This document shows positions 23,151 through 32,568 of a DNA stretch of 64,000 nt, piece by piece. The notes beneath the pieces are model-generated. The model ran no database searches, had not been told where the DNA came from, and saw only the letters and a program-made list of their open reading frames with translations. The stretch spans positions 92,860-156,859 of the forward strand of contig UCIA01000029.1 in assembly GCA_900472295.1 (NCBI GenBank), in the 5' to 3' direction. How positions within the stretch are numbered: the stretch's first letter is position 1; the number at the start of each line of letters is the position of its first letter. Source of the stretch: Hyphomicrobiales bacterium (lineage in GTDB: Bacteria; Pseudomonadota; Alphaproteobacteria; Rhizobiales; Rhizobiaceae). Made by a program: the position numbers and the translations under genes.

Positions 23151-24797
23151 ATGAACCAACTCCCCGACCTTCCCAATCTCGACTTCCTGAAGAAGCAGGC
23201 AAAGGAACTGCTGGCGGCCTACAGGCTCGGTGCAGCGGATGCGCTTGCCCGCTTTCGCGAGGGACTGCCGGCCGCGCAACATAAAAGCGATCAGACGATT
23301 GCCGCGCTCGCCTTACGCCTGCACGATGCCCAGTCCTGCCTGGCGCGCGAATATGGTTTTCCATCGTGGCGCGACATGAGCAGTTTCGTCGAGGCGCAGC
23401 GTGGTTACGGCCTCGACCGCGCCAGATCGATCCGCATTTGGGCCAGCCTCATCTATGCCGGCGACATCACCGGCAGCACCGACCGGGCAAGCCCCGCAGC
23501 GGCCGCCCGCATGGTCGAAGAGCACCCGGACCTGATCGGCGGCGACGCCTATCTCGCCTGCGCTGTGGGCGATGAAGCCGTGTTGCGCCAGGCGATCAAA
23601 CGCGATCCCGGCTGCGTCAATCGCCCAGGCGGCCCGCTCAACCTGCCGCCGCTGGTGGCGGTGACACATTCGAGCCTTGTGCGGTTGCCGCGCTTTCGTG
23701 ACGCTCTTCACGCCGCGGCCAGGCTGTTGCTGCAAGCCGGCGCCGATCCCAACCAGGCCATCGGCAGCCGCTGGCCGCCGGCCTCGCTGGAAAGGCCCTC
23801 TCAGGAATACAAGCTCTCCGCGCTTTATGGCGCGGCCGGCCAGAACCACGATCCGGTGATGACCAGATTGCTGCTGGACGCCGGCGCCAATGCCAATGAC
23901 GGCGAGTCGCTCTATCATTCGCTTGAGAATCCGGCCTGTACCCGTCTTCTGCTTGCGGCCGGCGCGCGCGTCACCGGCTCCAATGCGCTCTACCGGGTGC
24001 TTGATCTCGACAGCATCGAAGCCCTGCAACTGCTCCTCGCCGCACCCGATGCCAACCCGAACGAACCGGCCGGCAGCCAGCCGACATCCGATTGGGGCAG
24101 GCCGCTGCTGTGGGCTATAAGGCGGCGCCGCTCGCCGGCGCATATGGAAGCACTGCTTGCCGCCGGTGCCGATGCCTCGGTGCGAACGCCCGAAGGTTTG
24201 AGCGCCTATCAGGTAGCGCTGCGCTTCGGCCTGCCGGATGTCGCTGCGTTGTTGGGGCAACCCAGAGATGACGACCCGTTGCCTGACGAGGAGCAGTTCA
24301 TCGCCGCTTGCGCCGCCGGCGACGAGGCAACGGCTCTAGAGGTCAAGGCCCTCCGGCCGGACCTGCCAGGCTCGCTGTCGGACAAGCAGTTGCGGCTGCT
24401 GCCCGAGCTCGCCGCGCAGGGCTGTGGCGACGCGGTGAGGACCATGGTCCGGCTCCGCTGGCCAATCGCCCAGCGCGGCGGCGACTGGGATGCCTCCGCG
24501 CTGAACCACGCTGTCTTTCGCGGCGATGTCGACCTCACCCGCTTCCTGCTCGACAACGGCGCCGACTGGAAAGAGGTGCATGGTTTTGGCGCCGATGTGC
24601 GTGGAACGCTCGGCTGGGCTTCGGTCAATGAGCCCGAAAGCTCTGGCGACTGGGTTGGTTGCGCCGAGGCGCTCGTAGCGCACGGCATGCCGACCGGACG
24701 GCCGGACCCCAAAGGCACGCGGGCCGTTGCGTTCGACGACCGGCTGATGGTCTTCTCGGATGAGGTGACCGATTTCCTGCTTGGCAGATCGATCTGA
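23151..24797 (+). CDS. Ankyrin repeat protein
   Basis: A protein of 548 aa without signal peptide or membrane helices. The N-terminal 80 residues (LPNLDFLKKQAKELLAAYRL; AREYGFPSWRDMSSFVEAQ) match a conserved head found on many ankyrin proteins of Rhizobiales. At least five ankyrin-like units follow: AARLLLQAGADPNQAIGS, MTRLLLDAGANANDGES, CTRLLLAAGARVTGS, MEALLAAGADASVRTPEG and LTRFLLDNGADWKEVHG. Ankyrins bind proteins; the partner is unknown. GGAGG precedes the ATG by six bases. Convergent with the thioesterase gene, 19 bases apart. Confidence 0.88.
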   Translation: MNQLPDLPNLDFLKKQAKELLAAYRLGAADALARFREGLPAAQHKSDQTIAALALRLHDAQSCLAREYGFPSWRDMSSFVEAQRGYGLDRARSIRIWASLIYAGDITGSTDRASPAAAARMVEEHPDLIGGDAYLACAVGDEAVLRQAIKRDPGCVNRPGGPLNLPPLVAVTHSSLVRLPRFRDALHAAARLLLQAGADPNQAIGSRWPPASLERPSQEYKLSALYGAAGQNHDPVMTRLLLDAGANANDGESLYHSLENPACTRLLLAAGARVTGSNALYRVLDLDSIEALQLLLAAPDANPNEPAGSQPTSDWGRPLLWAIRRRRSPAHMEALLAAGADASVRTPEGLSAYQVALRFGLPDVAALLGQPRDDDPLPDEEQFIAACAAGDEATALEVKALRPDLPGSLSDKQLRLLPELAAQGCGDAVRTMVRLRWPIAQRGGDWDASALNHAVFRGDVDLTRFLLDNGADWKEVHGFGADVRGTLGWASVNEPESSGDWVGCAEALVAHGMPTGRPDPKGTRAVAFDDRLMVFSDEVTDFLLGRSI

Positions 24798-24816
24798 TCC
24801 TGCCTCTGAAGTTCGG

Positions 24817-25359
24817 TCAGCTCTGCTTGGCCTGTTCGCGCAGGTTCCGGTGCGAGGCCATGAATGTCAGCTCGGCCTCGGTCGGCGGGCGCGGCTTGCC
24901 CGAATGGCCGAGCGCCGCGACGACCTCGTCGATGTCGACAAAGCGGCGGCCGGGGCGGTCATAGACACCGCCCGTCGTCATGATCAAAGCGGCCGTCTCG
25001 CCATTGTCGAGGACAAAGCGGTGTCGGCCGATGACTTGTGTGCCTTCCCAGGTCTCGATCGAGGACACCACCTCAAAGCGACGCCACAGCCTGATCTCGC
25101 GCACATAGACCGACTGCAGACCGCCGATCATGGGCGCCCAGCCTTGTCTGCGCGCCAGCGCGATGAGGCCGACGCGCAGGAAAATGTCGATGCGGCCGAG
25201 ATCGGCCAGCATCATGTAGCGGGCATTGTTGAGATGGAGGTTGAAGTCGATGTCGGTCGGCAGGCAGCGAAAAGCCAGCCGGCTTTCGCTGCCGACCATA
25301 TAGGGGCCACGGCGTGACGCCGTGGCCATCGTCCGCGCCAGGCGCCCCCAGACGTACAT
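24817..25359 (-). CDS. Acyl-CoA thioesterase family protein
   Basis: Hotdog-fold thioesterase of the 4HBT family, 180 aa. The signature PTDIDFNLHLNNARYMML is clear (the D-x3-N-x-H-x-N-N-x-R-Y motif of acyl-CoA thioesterases), with VREIRLWRRFEVVSSIETW and GRHRFVLDNGETAAL after it. It is the last gene of the minus-strand beta-oxidation operon, 11 bases after fadB, and may hydrolyse stalled acyl-CoA to free CoA. The start is uncertain: ATG codons at 25329 and 25299 are in frame. Confidence 0.85.
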   Translation of the reverse strand: MYVWGRLARTMATASRRGPYMVGSESRLAFRCLPTDIDFNLHLNNARYMMLADLGRIDIFLRVGLIALARRQGWAPMIGGLQSVYVREIRLWRRFEVVSSIETWEGTQVIGRHRFVLDNGETAALIMTTGGVYDRPGRRFVDIDEVVAALGHSGKPRPPTEAELTFMASHRNLREQAKQS

Positions 25360-25370
25360 CGGGCGCTAGA

Positions 25371-27590
25371 TCAAGCGGCTTTCTTCACCTCGCCCTTCGC
25401 ATAGGGGTCGAAGCGCTGGTAGAAGGTCTCGCCCTTCTCGGCCATGTCGAGCAGCAGCTTGGGCGCCTTGAACTCAGCGCCGTATTTTTTCTGCAGACCC
25501 TTGGCGATTTTGACGAATTCCTTGGCGCTGATGCCGTCGATATAGGACAGCGCGCCGCCGGTGAATGGCGCGAAGCCGAAGGCGAGAATCGAGCCGACAT
25601 CGGCCTCGCGCGGATCGGTGACGATGCCCTCTTCCATCACTCGCGCCGCTTCCAGCGCGATGGTGACCAGCAGGCGCTGCTGCAGCTCCTCATAGTCGAC
25701 CTTCTCCGGCTTCAGCTGGGGGTAGAGATCCTTGAGCCCCGGCCACAGCTTCTTCTTGGCGGGCTTCGCCGGATAGTCGTAAAAACCCTTGCCGTTCTTG
25801 CGGCCAAAGCGGCCATGGGTGTCGACAAGCGTGTTGATCAGCGCCATCTGCTTCGGATCGACGGCCTTGTCGCCGAGGTCCCTGATGGTCTGCTTCATGA
25901 TCTTCTGCGCAAGGTCGATCGCCGTCTCGTCGGTCAGCGCCAGCGGACCGACCGGCATGCCGGCGGCCTTGGCGGCGTTCTCGATCATCGGCGCCGGAAC
26001 GCCTTCGATCAGCATCTTGTAGGCTTCCGACATGTAGCGCAGCACGCAGCGGTTGACGTAGAAGCCGCGCGTGTCGTTGACGACGATCGGCGTCTTCTTG
26101 ATGGCGCGCACGAAGTCGACCGCGGTGGCCAGCGCCTTGTCGCCGGTCTTCTTGCCCAGGATGATCTCGACCAGCATCATCTTGTCGACGGGCGAGAAGA
26201 AGTGGATGCCGACGAAATTCTTCGGCCGCGCCGAATTCTTGGCCAGCGCGGTGATCGGGATGGTCGAGGTGTTGGAAGCGAAGATCGCCGACGATTTCAA
26301 CACCGCTTCGGCCTGTTCGGTGGCAGCCTTCTTGACGGCCGAATCCTCGAACACCGCCTCGACCACCAGATCGCAGCCGGCGAGATCGGCATAGTCCGCC
26401 GTCGGCGTGATCAGAGACAGCAGTCTGTCTTTCTCCTCGGGCTTGGCGCGGCCCTTCTTGACCTGATCGGAGATCAGGCCGTCGGAATGCGCCTTGCCCT
26501 TTTCGGCCGATGCCAGGTCGCGGTCGAGCAGCACGACCGGAATGCCGGCCTTGGCGGTGACAAAAGCTATGCCGGCGCCCATGAAGCCGGCGCCTAGAAT
26601 GCCGATCTTCTTGAACTTGGTCTCGGGCACGCCGACCGGGCGGCGAGCGCCCTTGTTGAGTTCCTGCAGCGAGACGAACAGCGAGCGGATCATCGCCGCC
26701 GCTTCCTTCGACTGCATGATCTCGGTGAAATAGCGCTGCTCGATCCGCAGGCCGGTGTCGAACGGCACCAGCAGGCCCTCATAGACGCATTTCAGGATGG
26801 CCGTGGCGGCCGGATAATTGCCATAGGTTTCGCGGCGCAGGATGGCAATGGCCGGCGGCCACAGATTGAAGCCGGCGGGCGAATAGATCTGGCCGCCAGG
26901 CAGCTTGAAGCCCTTCTCGTCCCAGGGCTGGACAGCTTTCAGGCCATTCTTGATCAGGCCCTTGGCGGTCTCGACCAGCTTGCTTGGTTCGGCGATCTCG
27001 TGGATCAGGCCCATCGCCTTGGCTTTCTGCGGCGACAGCGTCTGGCCGGTGGTCAGCATCTGCAGAGCCTGCTGCTGGTCGGTCAGGCGCGGTACGCGCT
27101 GGGTGCCGCCGGCGCCGGGGAAGATGCCGACCTTGACTTCCGGCAAGGCCATCTTGACCTTTTCGGAGTCAGCGGCGACGCGGCCGTGACAGGCCAGCGA
27201 CAGCTCGAACGCGCCGCCCATGCAGGTGCCGTTGATCGCCGAAACCCAGGGCTTGCCCGAGGTCTCGAGCTTGCGCCACAGGCCGCCCATGCGGCCGGCA
27301 TTGTCGAACAAAAGCTTTGCCGCCTTCTCCGGGTCCTTGCCCTTCTCCTTGGCAAAGACCGCCAGCATCTTCTGCAACATGGTGAGGTCAGCGCCGCCGG
27401 AGAAGCTGTCCTTGCCCGAGGTGATCACCGCACCCTTGATGCCGGCGTCGGCCACCACCTGATCGATGATCTTGTCGAGCTCATTCATCACCTCTTCGGT
27501 GAAGACGTTCATCGAGCGGTCAGGCATGTTCCAGGTGACCAGCGCTATGCCGTCGGCGTCGGTGTCGACCGTGAAGTTTGTGTAGGTCAT
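25371..27590 (-). CDS. Fatty-acid oxidation complex alpha subunit (hydratase/3-hydroxyacyl-CoA dehydrogenase)
   Basis: Bifunctional FadB/FadJ-type enzyme, 739 aa. The N-terminal crotonase domain (1-190) shows SGKDSFSGGADLTML, GTCMGGAFELSLACHGRVA and PEVKVGIFPGAGGTQRVPRL. The NAD-binding domain starts near residue 325 with IGILGAGFMGAGIAFVTAKA, followed by SNTSTIPITALA, NFVGIHFFSPVDKMMLVEI and DTRGFYVNRCVLRYM. The C-terminal dehydrogenase repeats end in a FGFAPFTGGALSYID region. It performs hydration and NAD oxidation steps of beta-oxidation, working with the thiolase 23 bases upstream. GGAG ribosome site present. Gene order is thiolase-fadB, the reverse of E. coli fadBA. Confidence 0.94.
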   Translation of the reverse strand: MTYTNFTVDTDADGIALVTWNMPDRSMNVFTEEVMNELDKIIDQVVADAGIKGAVITSGKDSFSGGADLTMLQKMLAVFAKEKGKDPEKAAKLLFDNAGRMGGLWRKLETSGKPWVSAINGTCMGGAFELSLACHGRVAADSEKVKMALPEVKVGIFPGAGGTQRVPRLTDQQQALQMLTTGQTLSPQKAKAMGLIHEIAEPSKLVETAKGLIKNGLKAVQPWDEKGFKLPGGQIYSPAGFNLWPPAIAILRRETYGNYPAATAILKCVYEGLLVPFDTGLRIEQRYFTEIMQSKEAAAMIRSLFVSLQELNKGARRPVGVPETKFKKIGILGAGFMGAGIAFVTAKAGIPVVLLDRDLASAEKGKAHSDGLISDQVKKGRAKPEEKDRLLSLITPTADYADLAGCDLVVEAVFEDSAVKKAATEQAEAVLKSSAIFASNTSTIPITALAKNSARPKNFVGIHFFSPVDKMMLVEIILGKKTGDKALATAVDFVRAIKKTPIVVNDTRGFYVNRCVLRYMSEAYKMLIEGVPAPMIENAAKAAGMPVGPLALTDETAIDLAQKIMKQTIRDLGDKAVDPKQMALINTLVDTHGRFGRKNGKGFYDYPAKPAKKKLWPGLKDLYPQLKPEKVDYEELQQRLLVTIALEAARVMEEGIVTDPREADVGSILAFGFAPFTGGALSYIDGISAKEFVKIAKGLQKKYGAEFKAPKLLLDMAEKGETFYQRFDPYAKGEVKKAA

Positions 27591-27613
27591 TGTCGTTCTC
27601 CTTCCGGCCGAAA

Positions 27614-28822
27614 TCAGACGCGTTCGATGATCGTTGCGGTGCCCATGCCGGCACCGATGCAGAGCGTCACCAACGCCGTGTTCAGGTCGCGGCGCTCCAG
27701 CTCGTCCAGCACCGTGCCCAGGATCATAGCCCCTGTGGCGCCGAGCGGATGGCCCATGGCAATGGCGCCACCATTGACGTTGATCTTGTCGTGCGGAATG
27801 TCGAAGGCCTGCATGTAGCGCAGCACCACCGAGGCGAAGGCCTCGTTGAGCTCGAACAGGTCGATGTCCGACAGCTTCATCTTGGCGCGCTTCAAGAGCT
27901 TTTCGGTGACGTCGACCGGACCGGTCAGCATCAGCACCGGCTCGGAGCCGATATTGGCGAAGGCGCGGATGCGGGCGCGCGGCTTGAGGCCCATCGTCTT
28001 GCCGGCTTTCTTGGAGCCAAGCAGCACTGCGGCAGCGCCGTCGACGATGCCGGACGAATTGCCGGCATGGTGGACGTGGTTCACTTCCTCGACTTCTGGA
28101 TGCTTCTGCACGGCAACGGCGTCGAAGCCGCCCATCTCGCCAGGCATGACGAAGGACGGGTTGAGCGAGGCCAGCGACTGCATGTCGGTCGCAGGCCGCA
28201 TATGCTCGTCATGGTCGAGGATGGTGAGGCCGTTCTGGTCCTTGATCGGAATGACCGAATTCTTGAAACGGCCGTCGGCCCAGGCCTTGCCGGCGCGCTT
28301 CTGGCTCTCGACCGCATAGGCGTCGACGTCGTCGCGGGAGAAACCGTATTTGGTGGCGATCAGGTCGGCCGAGATGCCTTGCGGCACGAACCAGCCGGGA
28401 AAACCGACCGACGGGTCCATGAACCAGGCGCCGCCCGACGCCCCCATGCCGACGCGCGACATCGATTCGACGCCGCCGGCAATGACGATCTCGTCGGCGC
28501 CCTGCGCAATCTTGGCGGCGGCGAAATTGATGGCGTCGAGGCCCGATGCGCAGAAGCGCGAGATCTGCATGCCCGGCGCCTTGTTGTCGTAGCCGGCCTC
28601 GAAGGCGGCGGCGCGCGGAATGACCGAGCCCGCCTCGCCGACCGGATCGACGCAACCGAAGATGATGTCGTCGACGTTTGCAGTGTCGAGGCCATTGCGG
28701 TCGCGCAGCGCCTCAAGCGTCTTGGCGGCAAGCCGTACCGCCGGCACTTCGTGCAGCGAGCCATCCTTCTTGCCCTTGCCGCGCGGTGTGCGCACGGCGT
28801 CATAGACATAAGCTTCGGCCAT
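27614..28822 (-). CDS. Acetyl-CoA C-acyltransferase (thiolase)
   Basis: Degradative thiolase, 402 aa, that releases acetyl-CoA in beta-oxidation as partner of the FadB-type subunit. Features are the nucleophile Cys in ISRFCASGLDAINFAAA, the GGVESMSRVGMG loop, ELNEAFASVVLRYM, NVNGGAIAMGHPLGATGAM with its catalytic His, and the second Cys in LCIGAGMGTATIIE. The start at 28822 (MAEAYVYDAVRTP) follows GGAAGGAACC; the ATG ten codons earlier is less likely. Cotranscribed between the DUF4259 gene and fadB. Confidence 0.94.
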   Translation of the reverse strand: MAEAYVYDAVRTPRGKGKKDGSLHEVPAVRLAAKTLEALRDRNGLDTANVDDIIFGCVDPVGEAGSVIPRAAAFEAGYDNKAPGMQISRFCASGLDAINFAAAKIAQGADEIVIAGGVESMSRVGMGASGGAWFMDPSVGFPGWFVPQGISADLIATKYGFSRDDVDAYAVESQKRAGKAWADGRFKNSVIPIKDQNGLTILDHDEHMRPATDMQSLASLNPSFVMPGEMGGFDAVAVQKHPEVEEVNHVHHAGNSSGIVDGAAAVLLGSKKAGKTMGLKPRARIRAFANIGSEPVLMLTGPVDVTEKLLKRAKMKLSDIDLFELNEAFASVVLRYMQAFDIPHDKINVNGGAIAMGHPLGATGAMILGTVLDELERRDLNTALVTLCIGAGMGTATIIERV

Positions 28823-28860
28823 CTTCGGTTCCTTCCTTGTGGTGCCGTCCAAGCCTTGCT

Positions 28861-29262
28861 TTAACGCAAAGCCGCACGCAGGCGATTCAGTTCGTTCTTG
28901 AAGCTGGCTGCATCCACCGGAGCAGCTTCAGCCCAGAGTTCCATCAGTTCCGAGTTAGGGCCGCTTACGCATTCGACTGCCTGGATTGCCTTGCCCTTCA
29001 ATCCATTCAAAGCTTGCCAGTTCGAAACAGTTCGCAATGCTGTTTCTGCAGGTTCAGACAAGAACTCGGGCTTCCCATCAGTTGCGGCGACAATTGCAGC
29101 GGCGGCCAGCGCAACCGAGCCATCCGGCGCCTCGATGTAGTCAGGATTGCTGCAAGCGACATCAAGAGCATCTGCAACGGCGACGGCGCCACTGTTCTGA
29201 AATTCGGCGACGAAATCGGCTGCGTCATCGTTTTCGAAAATTTTGAAACCCCATGCGCCCAT
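28861..29262 (-). CDS. DUF4259 family protein inside the beta-oxidation operon
   Basis: A protein of 133 aa that starts MGAWGFKIFENDDAADFVA, the hallmark of DUF4259, and continues with ALDVACSNPDYIEAPDGSVALAAAAIVAA. No catalytic residues are known for this family, and members often occur in toxin or immunity-like settings in other bacteria. It lies in line with the operon, 11 bases after the acyl-CoA dehydrogenase stop and 38 bases before the thiolase. Its base composition is visibly lower in GC than its neighbours and it has no clear ribosome site, which suggests later insertion. Function unknown. Confidence 0.8.
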   Translation of the reverse strand: MGAWGFKIFENDDAADFVAEFQNSGAVAVADALDVACSNPDYIEAPDGSVALAAAAIVAATDGKPEFLSEPAETALRTVSNWQALNGLKGKAIQAVECVSGPNSELMELWAEAAPVDAASFKNELNRLRAALR

Positions 29263-29273
29263 AATTGCTATCC

Positions 29274-30446
29274 CTAAAGGCTCCTGCCAATCAGCAATTT
29301 CATGATCTCGTTGGTGCCGCCGTAGATGCGCTGGACGCGAGCGTCGCGGAACATGCGGGCGATCGGATATTCATTCATGTAGCCATAGCCGCCATGCAAT
29401 TGAAGGCATTCGTCGACGACTTTTCCCTGCAGGTCCGAGAGCCAGTACTTGGCCATCGACGCCGTCACCGGGTCCAGCCCGCCATTGACGTGGCGGGTGA
29501 CGCAATCATTGTAGAAGACGCGGCCGATGGTGGCCTCCGTCTTGAGCTCAGCCAGCTTGAACTGGGTGTTCTGGAACTCGATGATCGCCTTGCCGAAAGC
29601 CTTGCGCTCCTTGACGTAGTCGATGGTCAGCGCCAGCGCGCGTTCGATCATGGCGATGGCGCCGGTGCCGATCTGCAGCCGTTCCTGGGGCAATTGCTGC
29701 ATCAGCTGGATGAAGCCCTGCCCCTCTTCGTGACCGAGCAGGTTCGAGGTCGGCACCCGCATATCGTTGAAGAACAGTTCCGAGGTGTCGTTGGCCTTCA
29801 GCCCGATCTTGTCGAGGTTGCGGCCGCGCTGAAAACCTTCGACCTCGTCGGTCTCGACGACGATCAGCGAGGTGCCCTTGGCGCCCTTGGCCGGATCGGT
29901 CTTGGTGACGACGATGATGAAATTGGCCAGCTGGCCGTTGGTGATGAAGGTTTTCGAGCCGTTGATCTTGTACTGGTTGCCGTCCTTCTCTGCCCGCGTC
30001 TTGACGCCTTGCAGGTCGGAGCCGGCGCCGGGCTCGGTCATGGCGATGGCGCCGATGAGCTCGCCGGTGGCCAGCTTCGGCAGCCACTTCTTCTTCTGCT
30101 CTTCCGAGCCGTAATGAAGGATGTACGGGGCGACGATGGCATTGTGCAGGCCGATGCCGAAACCGTCGACGCCGACATGGCCGATCGCCTCGATGATGGC
30201 GCTCTCATGCGCGAAGGTGCCGCCGGAGCCGCCATATTCCTCGGGCATGGAGGCGCAGAGCAGGCCGGCCGCACCGGCCTTGCGCCAGCTCTCGCGGTCG
30301 ACCATCTCGTTCTTCTCGAACTCGTCGTAGCGCGGCGCGATCTCTTCCGACATGAAGCGATGCGCCATGTCGTAAAGCATGCCGACCTCGTCCGCCGCCC
30401 AGGCGGGCTTCGGCAAAGAGAGCACTTCGGCTGGATTTGTCGCCAC
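29274..30446 (-). CDS. Acyl-CoA dehydrogenase
   Basis: FAD-dependent dehydrogenase, 390 aa, the standard length. It shows CASMPEEYGGSGG, AIAMTEPGAGSDLQGVKT, the substrate-binding INGSKTFITNG, and the C-terminal QLHGGYGYMNEYPIARMFRD with a final RIYGGTNEIMKLLIGRSL. The catalytic Glu is likely the E of GGTNE. It introduces the first double bond in beta-oxidation or a branched-chain variant. The GTG start at 30446 has GGAGGA five bases before it. Second gene of the operon, 51 bases after the larger dehydrogenase. Confidence 0.94.
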   Translation of the reverse strand: MATNPAEVLSLPKPAWAADEVGMLYDMAHRFMSEEIAPRYDEFEKNEMVDRESWRKAGAAGLLCASMPEEYGGSGGTFAHESAIIEAIGHVGVDGFGIGLHNAIVAPYILHYGSEEQKKKWLPKLATGELIGAIAMTEPGAGSDLQGVKTRAEKDGNQYKINGSKTFITNGQLANFIIVVTKTDPAKGAKGTSLIVVETDEVEGFQRGRNLDKIGLKANDTSELFFNDMRVPTSNLLGHEEGQGFIQLMQQLPQERLQIGTGAIAMIERALALTIDYVKERKAFGKAIIEFQNTQFKLAELKTEATIGRVFYNDCVTRHVNGGLDPVTASMAKYWLSDLQGKVVDECLQLHGGYGYMNEYPIARMFRDARVQRIYGGTNEIMKLLIGRSL

Positions 30447-30497
30447 GATTTCCTCCGCGTTCCGACATTGTGGGCCGGCAGTGCCGGCCCGACAAAC

Positions 30498-32288
30498 CTA
30501 GAACGCTTCCGCAGGCAGCGCCATTAGCGTGTCCGCACCACTGGAAATGCGGGCCAGATGTGCCGATGTCTCCGGCATGATCCGCTCCATGAAGAAGCGC
30601 GCCGTCACCACCTTGTTGTCGTAGAAGGACTGCGAACCATTGGCGCCGGTCTTGGCCTGAGCGGCCTTGGCCATCTGCGCCCACATGTAGCCCAGCGCGA
30701 CCAGGCCGAAGAGATGCATGTAGTCGGTCGAGGCCGCACCGGCATTGTCGGGCTTGGCCATGCCGTTCTGCACCAGCCACATGGTCGCCGCCTGCAGATC
30801 GTTGAGGCCCTTCTTCAGCGCCTTGGTGAAAGGCGCCAGCTTCTCGTCGGCCCGGTTCTCCTCGCAGAACTCGCCAACGTCCTTGAAGAAGGCCTGCACG
30901 GCGCGGCCGCCATTGAGGCCAAGCTTGCGGCCGACGAGGTCGAGCGCCTGGATGCCGTTGGCGCCTTCATAGATCATGGCGATGCGGGCATCGCGCACGA
31001 ACTGGCTCATGCCGTGTTCTTCGATATAGCCGTGGCCGCCGAACACCTGCTGCGCCATGACGGCGTGGTCGAAACCCTTGTCGGTGAGCACGCCCTTGAT
31101 CACCGGCGTCAGCAGACCGGTGTAGTCGTCCGCGGCCTGGCGATCCTTGTCGTCGGCGGAACGGTGGGCGATGTCGGACTTGATCGCCGTCCACAGCGCC
31201 AGCGCGCGGCCGGCCTCGTTGAAGGCCTTCATGGTCATCAGCGAGCGGCGGATGTCGGGATGGACGATGATCGGGTCAGCCTTCTTGTCCGGCGCCTTGG
31301 GGCCCGACAGCGAACGGCCCTGCAGCCGGTCCTTGGCGTAGGAGACCGCGTTCTGGTAGGCGATTTCCGACAGCGACAGCCCCTGCAGGCCGACGCCGAG
31401 GCGGGCTTCGTTCATCATCGTGAACATCGCCTTCAGGCCGCCATTGGCCTCGCCGAGCAGCGTGCCTTCGGCCTCGTCATAGTTCATGACGCAGGTCGAA
31501 TTGCCATGGATGCCCATCTTCTCCTCGATCGAGCCGCAGGAGAGCGTGTTCTTCTCGCCCGGATTGCCCGAGGCGTCGAGCTTGAGCTTCGGCACGATGA
31601 ACAGCGAGATTCCCTTCACGCCTGCCGGAGCACCTTCGATGCGGGCCAGCACGAGGTGGACGATGTTGTCCGACATGTCATGCTCGCCGGCCGAGATGAA
31701 GATCTTCTGGCCGGATATCTTGTAGGTGCCGTCGCCGTTCGACACCGCCTTGGAGCGCAGCAGGCCGAGATCGGTGCCGCAATGCGGCTCGGTCAAATTC
31801 ATGGTGCCGGTCCAGGAACCCTCGACCAGCTTCGGCAGCCATGTCGCCTTCTGCTCGTCGGTGCCATGGGTGATGATGGCCGCGATCGCGCCTTGCGTCA
31901 GGCCGGGATACATCATCAGCGCCATGTTGGCCGAGACCATGTATTCGGCAACCGCGGTGTGCACGGCATAGGGCAAGCCCTGGCCACCATATTCGACCGG
32001 CGCCGCCAGCCCCATCCAACCGCCTTCGCGATACTGGTCGTAGGCTTCCTTGAAACCTTTCGGCGTCGTCACCGAGCCGTCTTCATGGCGCACGCAGCCT
32101 TCCATGTCGCCGACGCGGTTCAGCGGATGCATGACGTTTTCGGCGAGCTTGGCGCCCTCGGCGAGGATCGCCTCGACCACATCGGGCGTCGCGTCGGCAA
32201 AGCCGGGAAGGTTGGAATAGCGCTGGTAGCCCAGCACCTCATTGAGCACGAACAGCGTGTCCTGGACCGGAGCCCTGTAGATCGGCAT
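30498..32288 (-). CDS. Long acyl-CoA dehydrogenase (FadE/DmdC-like)
   Basis: A protein of 596 aa, the length of the FadE-like/DmdC subfamily, longer than classical dehydrogenases because of a C-terminal extra helical domain. It begins MPIYRAPVQDTLFVLNEVL, the family signature, then GWMGLAAPVEYGGQGLP, GTMNLTEPHCGTDLGLLRS, SGQKIFISAGEHDMSDNI, and QVFGGHGYIEEHGMSQFVRD with IYEGANGIQALDLVGRKL holding the probable catalytic Glu. The start at 32288 has GGAGGA upstream; a frame to 32546 would cross the operator. First gene of the operon. Substrate (long-chain acyl-CoA or methylmercaptopropionyl-CoA) is not readable from sequence. Confidence 0.92.
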   Translation of the reverse strand: MPIYRAPVQDTLFVLNEVLGYQRYSNLPGFADATPDVVEAILAEGAKLAENVMHPLNRVGDMEGCVRHEDGSVTTPKGFKEAYDQYREGGWMGLAAPVEYGGQGLPYAVHTAVAEYMVSANMALMMYPGLTQGAIAAIITHGTDEQKATWLPKLVEGSWTGTMNLTEPHCGTDLGLLRSKAVSNGDGTYKISGQKIFISAGEHDMSDNIVHLVLARIEGAPAGVKGISLFIVPKLKLDASGNPGEKNTLSCGSIEEKMGIHGNSTCVMNYDEAEGTLLGEANGGLKAMFTMMNEARLGVGLQGLSLSEIAYQNAVSYAKDRLQGRSLSGPKAPDKKADPIIVHPDIRRSLMTMKAFNEAGRALALWTAIKSDIAHRSADDKDRQAADDYTGLLTPVIKGVLTDKGFDHAVMAQQVFGGHGYIEEHGMSQFVRDARIAMIYEGANGIQALDLVGRKLGLNGGRAVQAFFKDVGEFCEENRADEKLAPFTKALKKGLNDLQAATMWLVQNGMAKPDNAGAASTDYMHLFGLVALGYMWAQMAKAAQAKTGANGSQSFYDNKVVTARFFMERIMPETSAHLARISSGADTLMALPAEAF

Positions 32289-32382
32289 GTGTTTCCTCCA
32301 CCATGCGGGTCTTGGCCGTGAGATCAGGCCCCGAAAATGAGGTCGGGGCGGCATGCCGGCCAATGTTGAAAGCGGGATAGCA

Positions 32383-32412
32383 AAAATTGACGTTTGCGTA
32401 AACGTCAATTTT
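32383..32412 (-). promoter_or_regulatory. MerR-type operator before the beta-oxidation operon
   Basis: A perfect palindrome: AAAATTGACGTTT (32383-32395) and AAACGTCAATTTT (32400-32412) around GCGT. TTGACG inside it reads as a -35 box, with TGCTAT about 20 bases on as a -10: the long spacing typical of MerR-activated promoters. It lies 95 bases before the first operon gene. Confidence 0.65.
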
Positions 32413-32568
32413 ATCGCCGCGACAAAATTTCCTTGTGCCAGCCTATCGACGCAACGCGCCGAGCACCAGCGATGCGTGGGTTGCGAGGCAAGCAGATGGC
32501 AAAAGAAAAGAGCCGCACGGCCTGGCCCTGCGGCTCTTTCGTTCAAAGCTTTCGCCGAAAAAGCGAGA

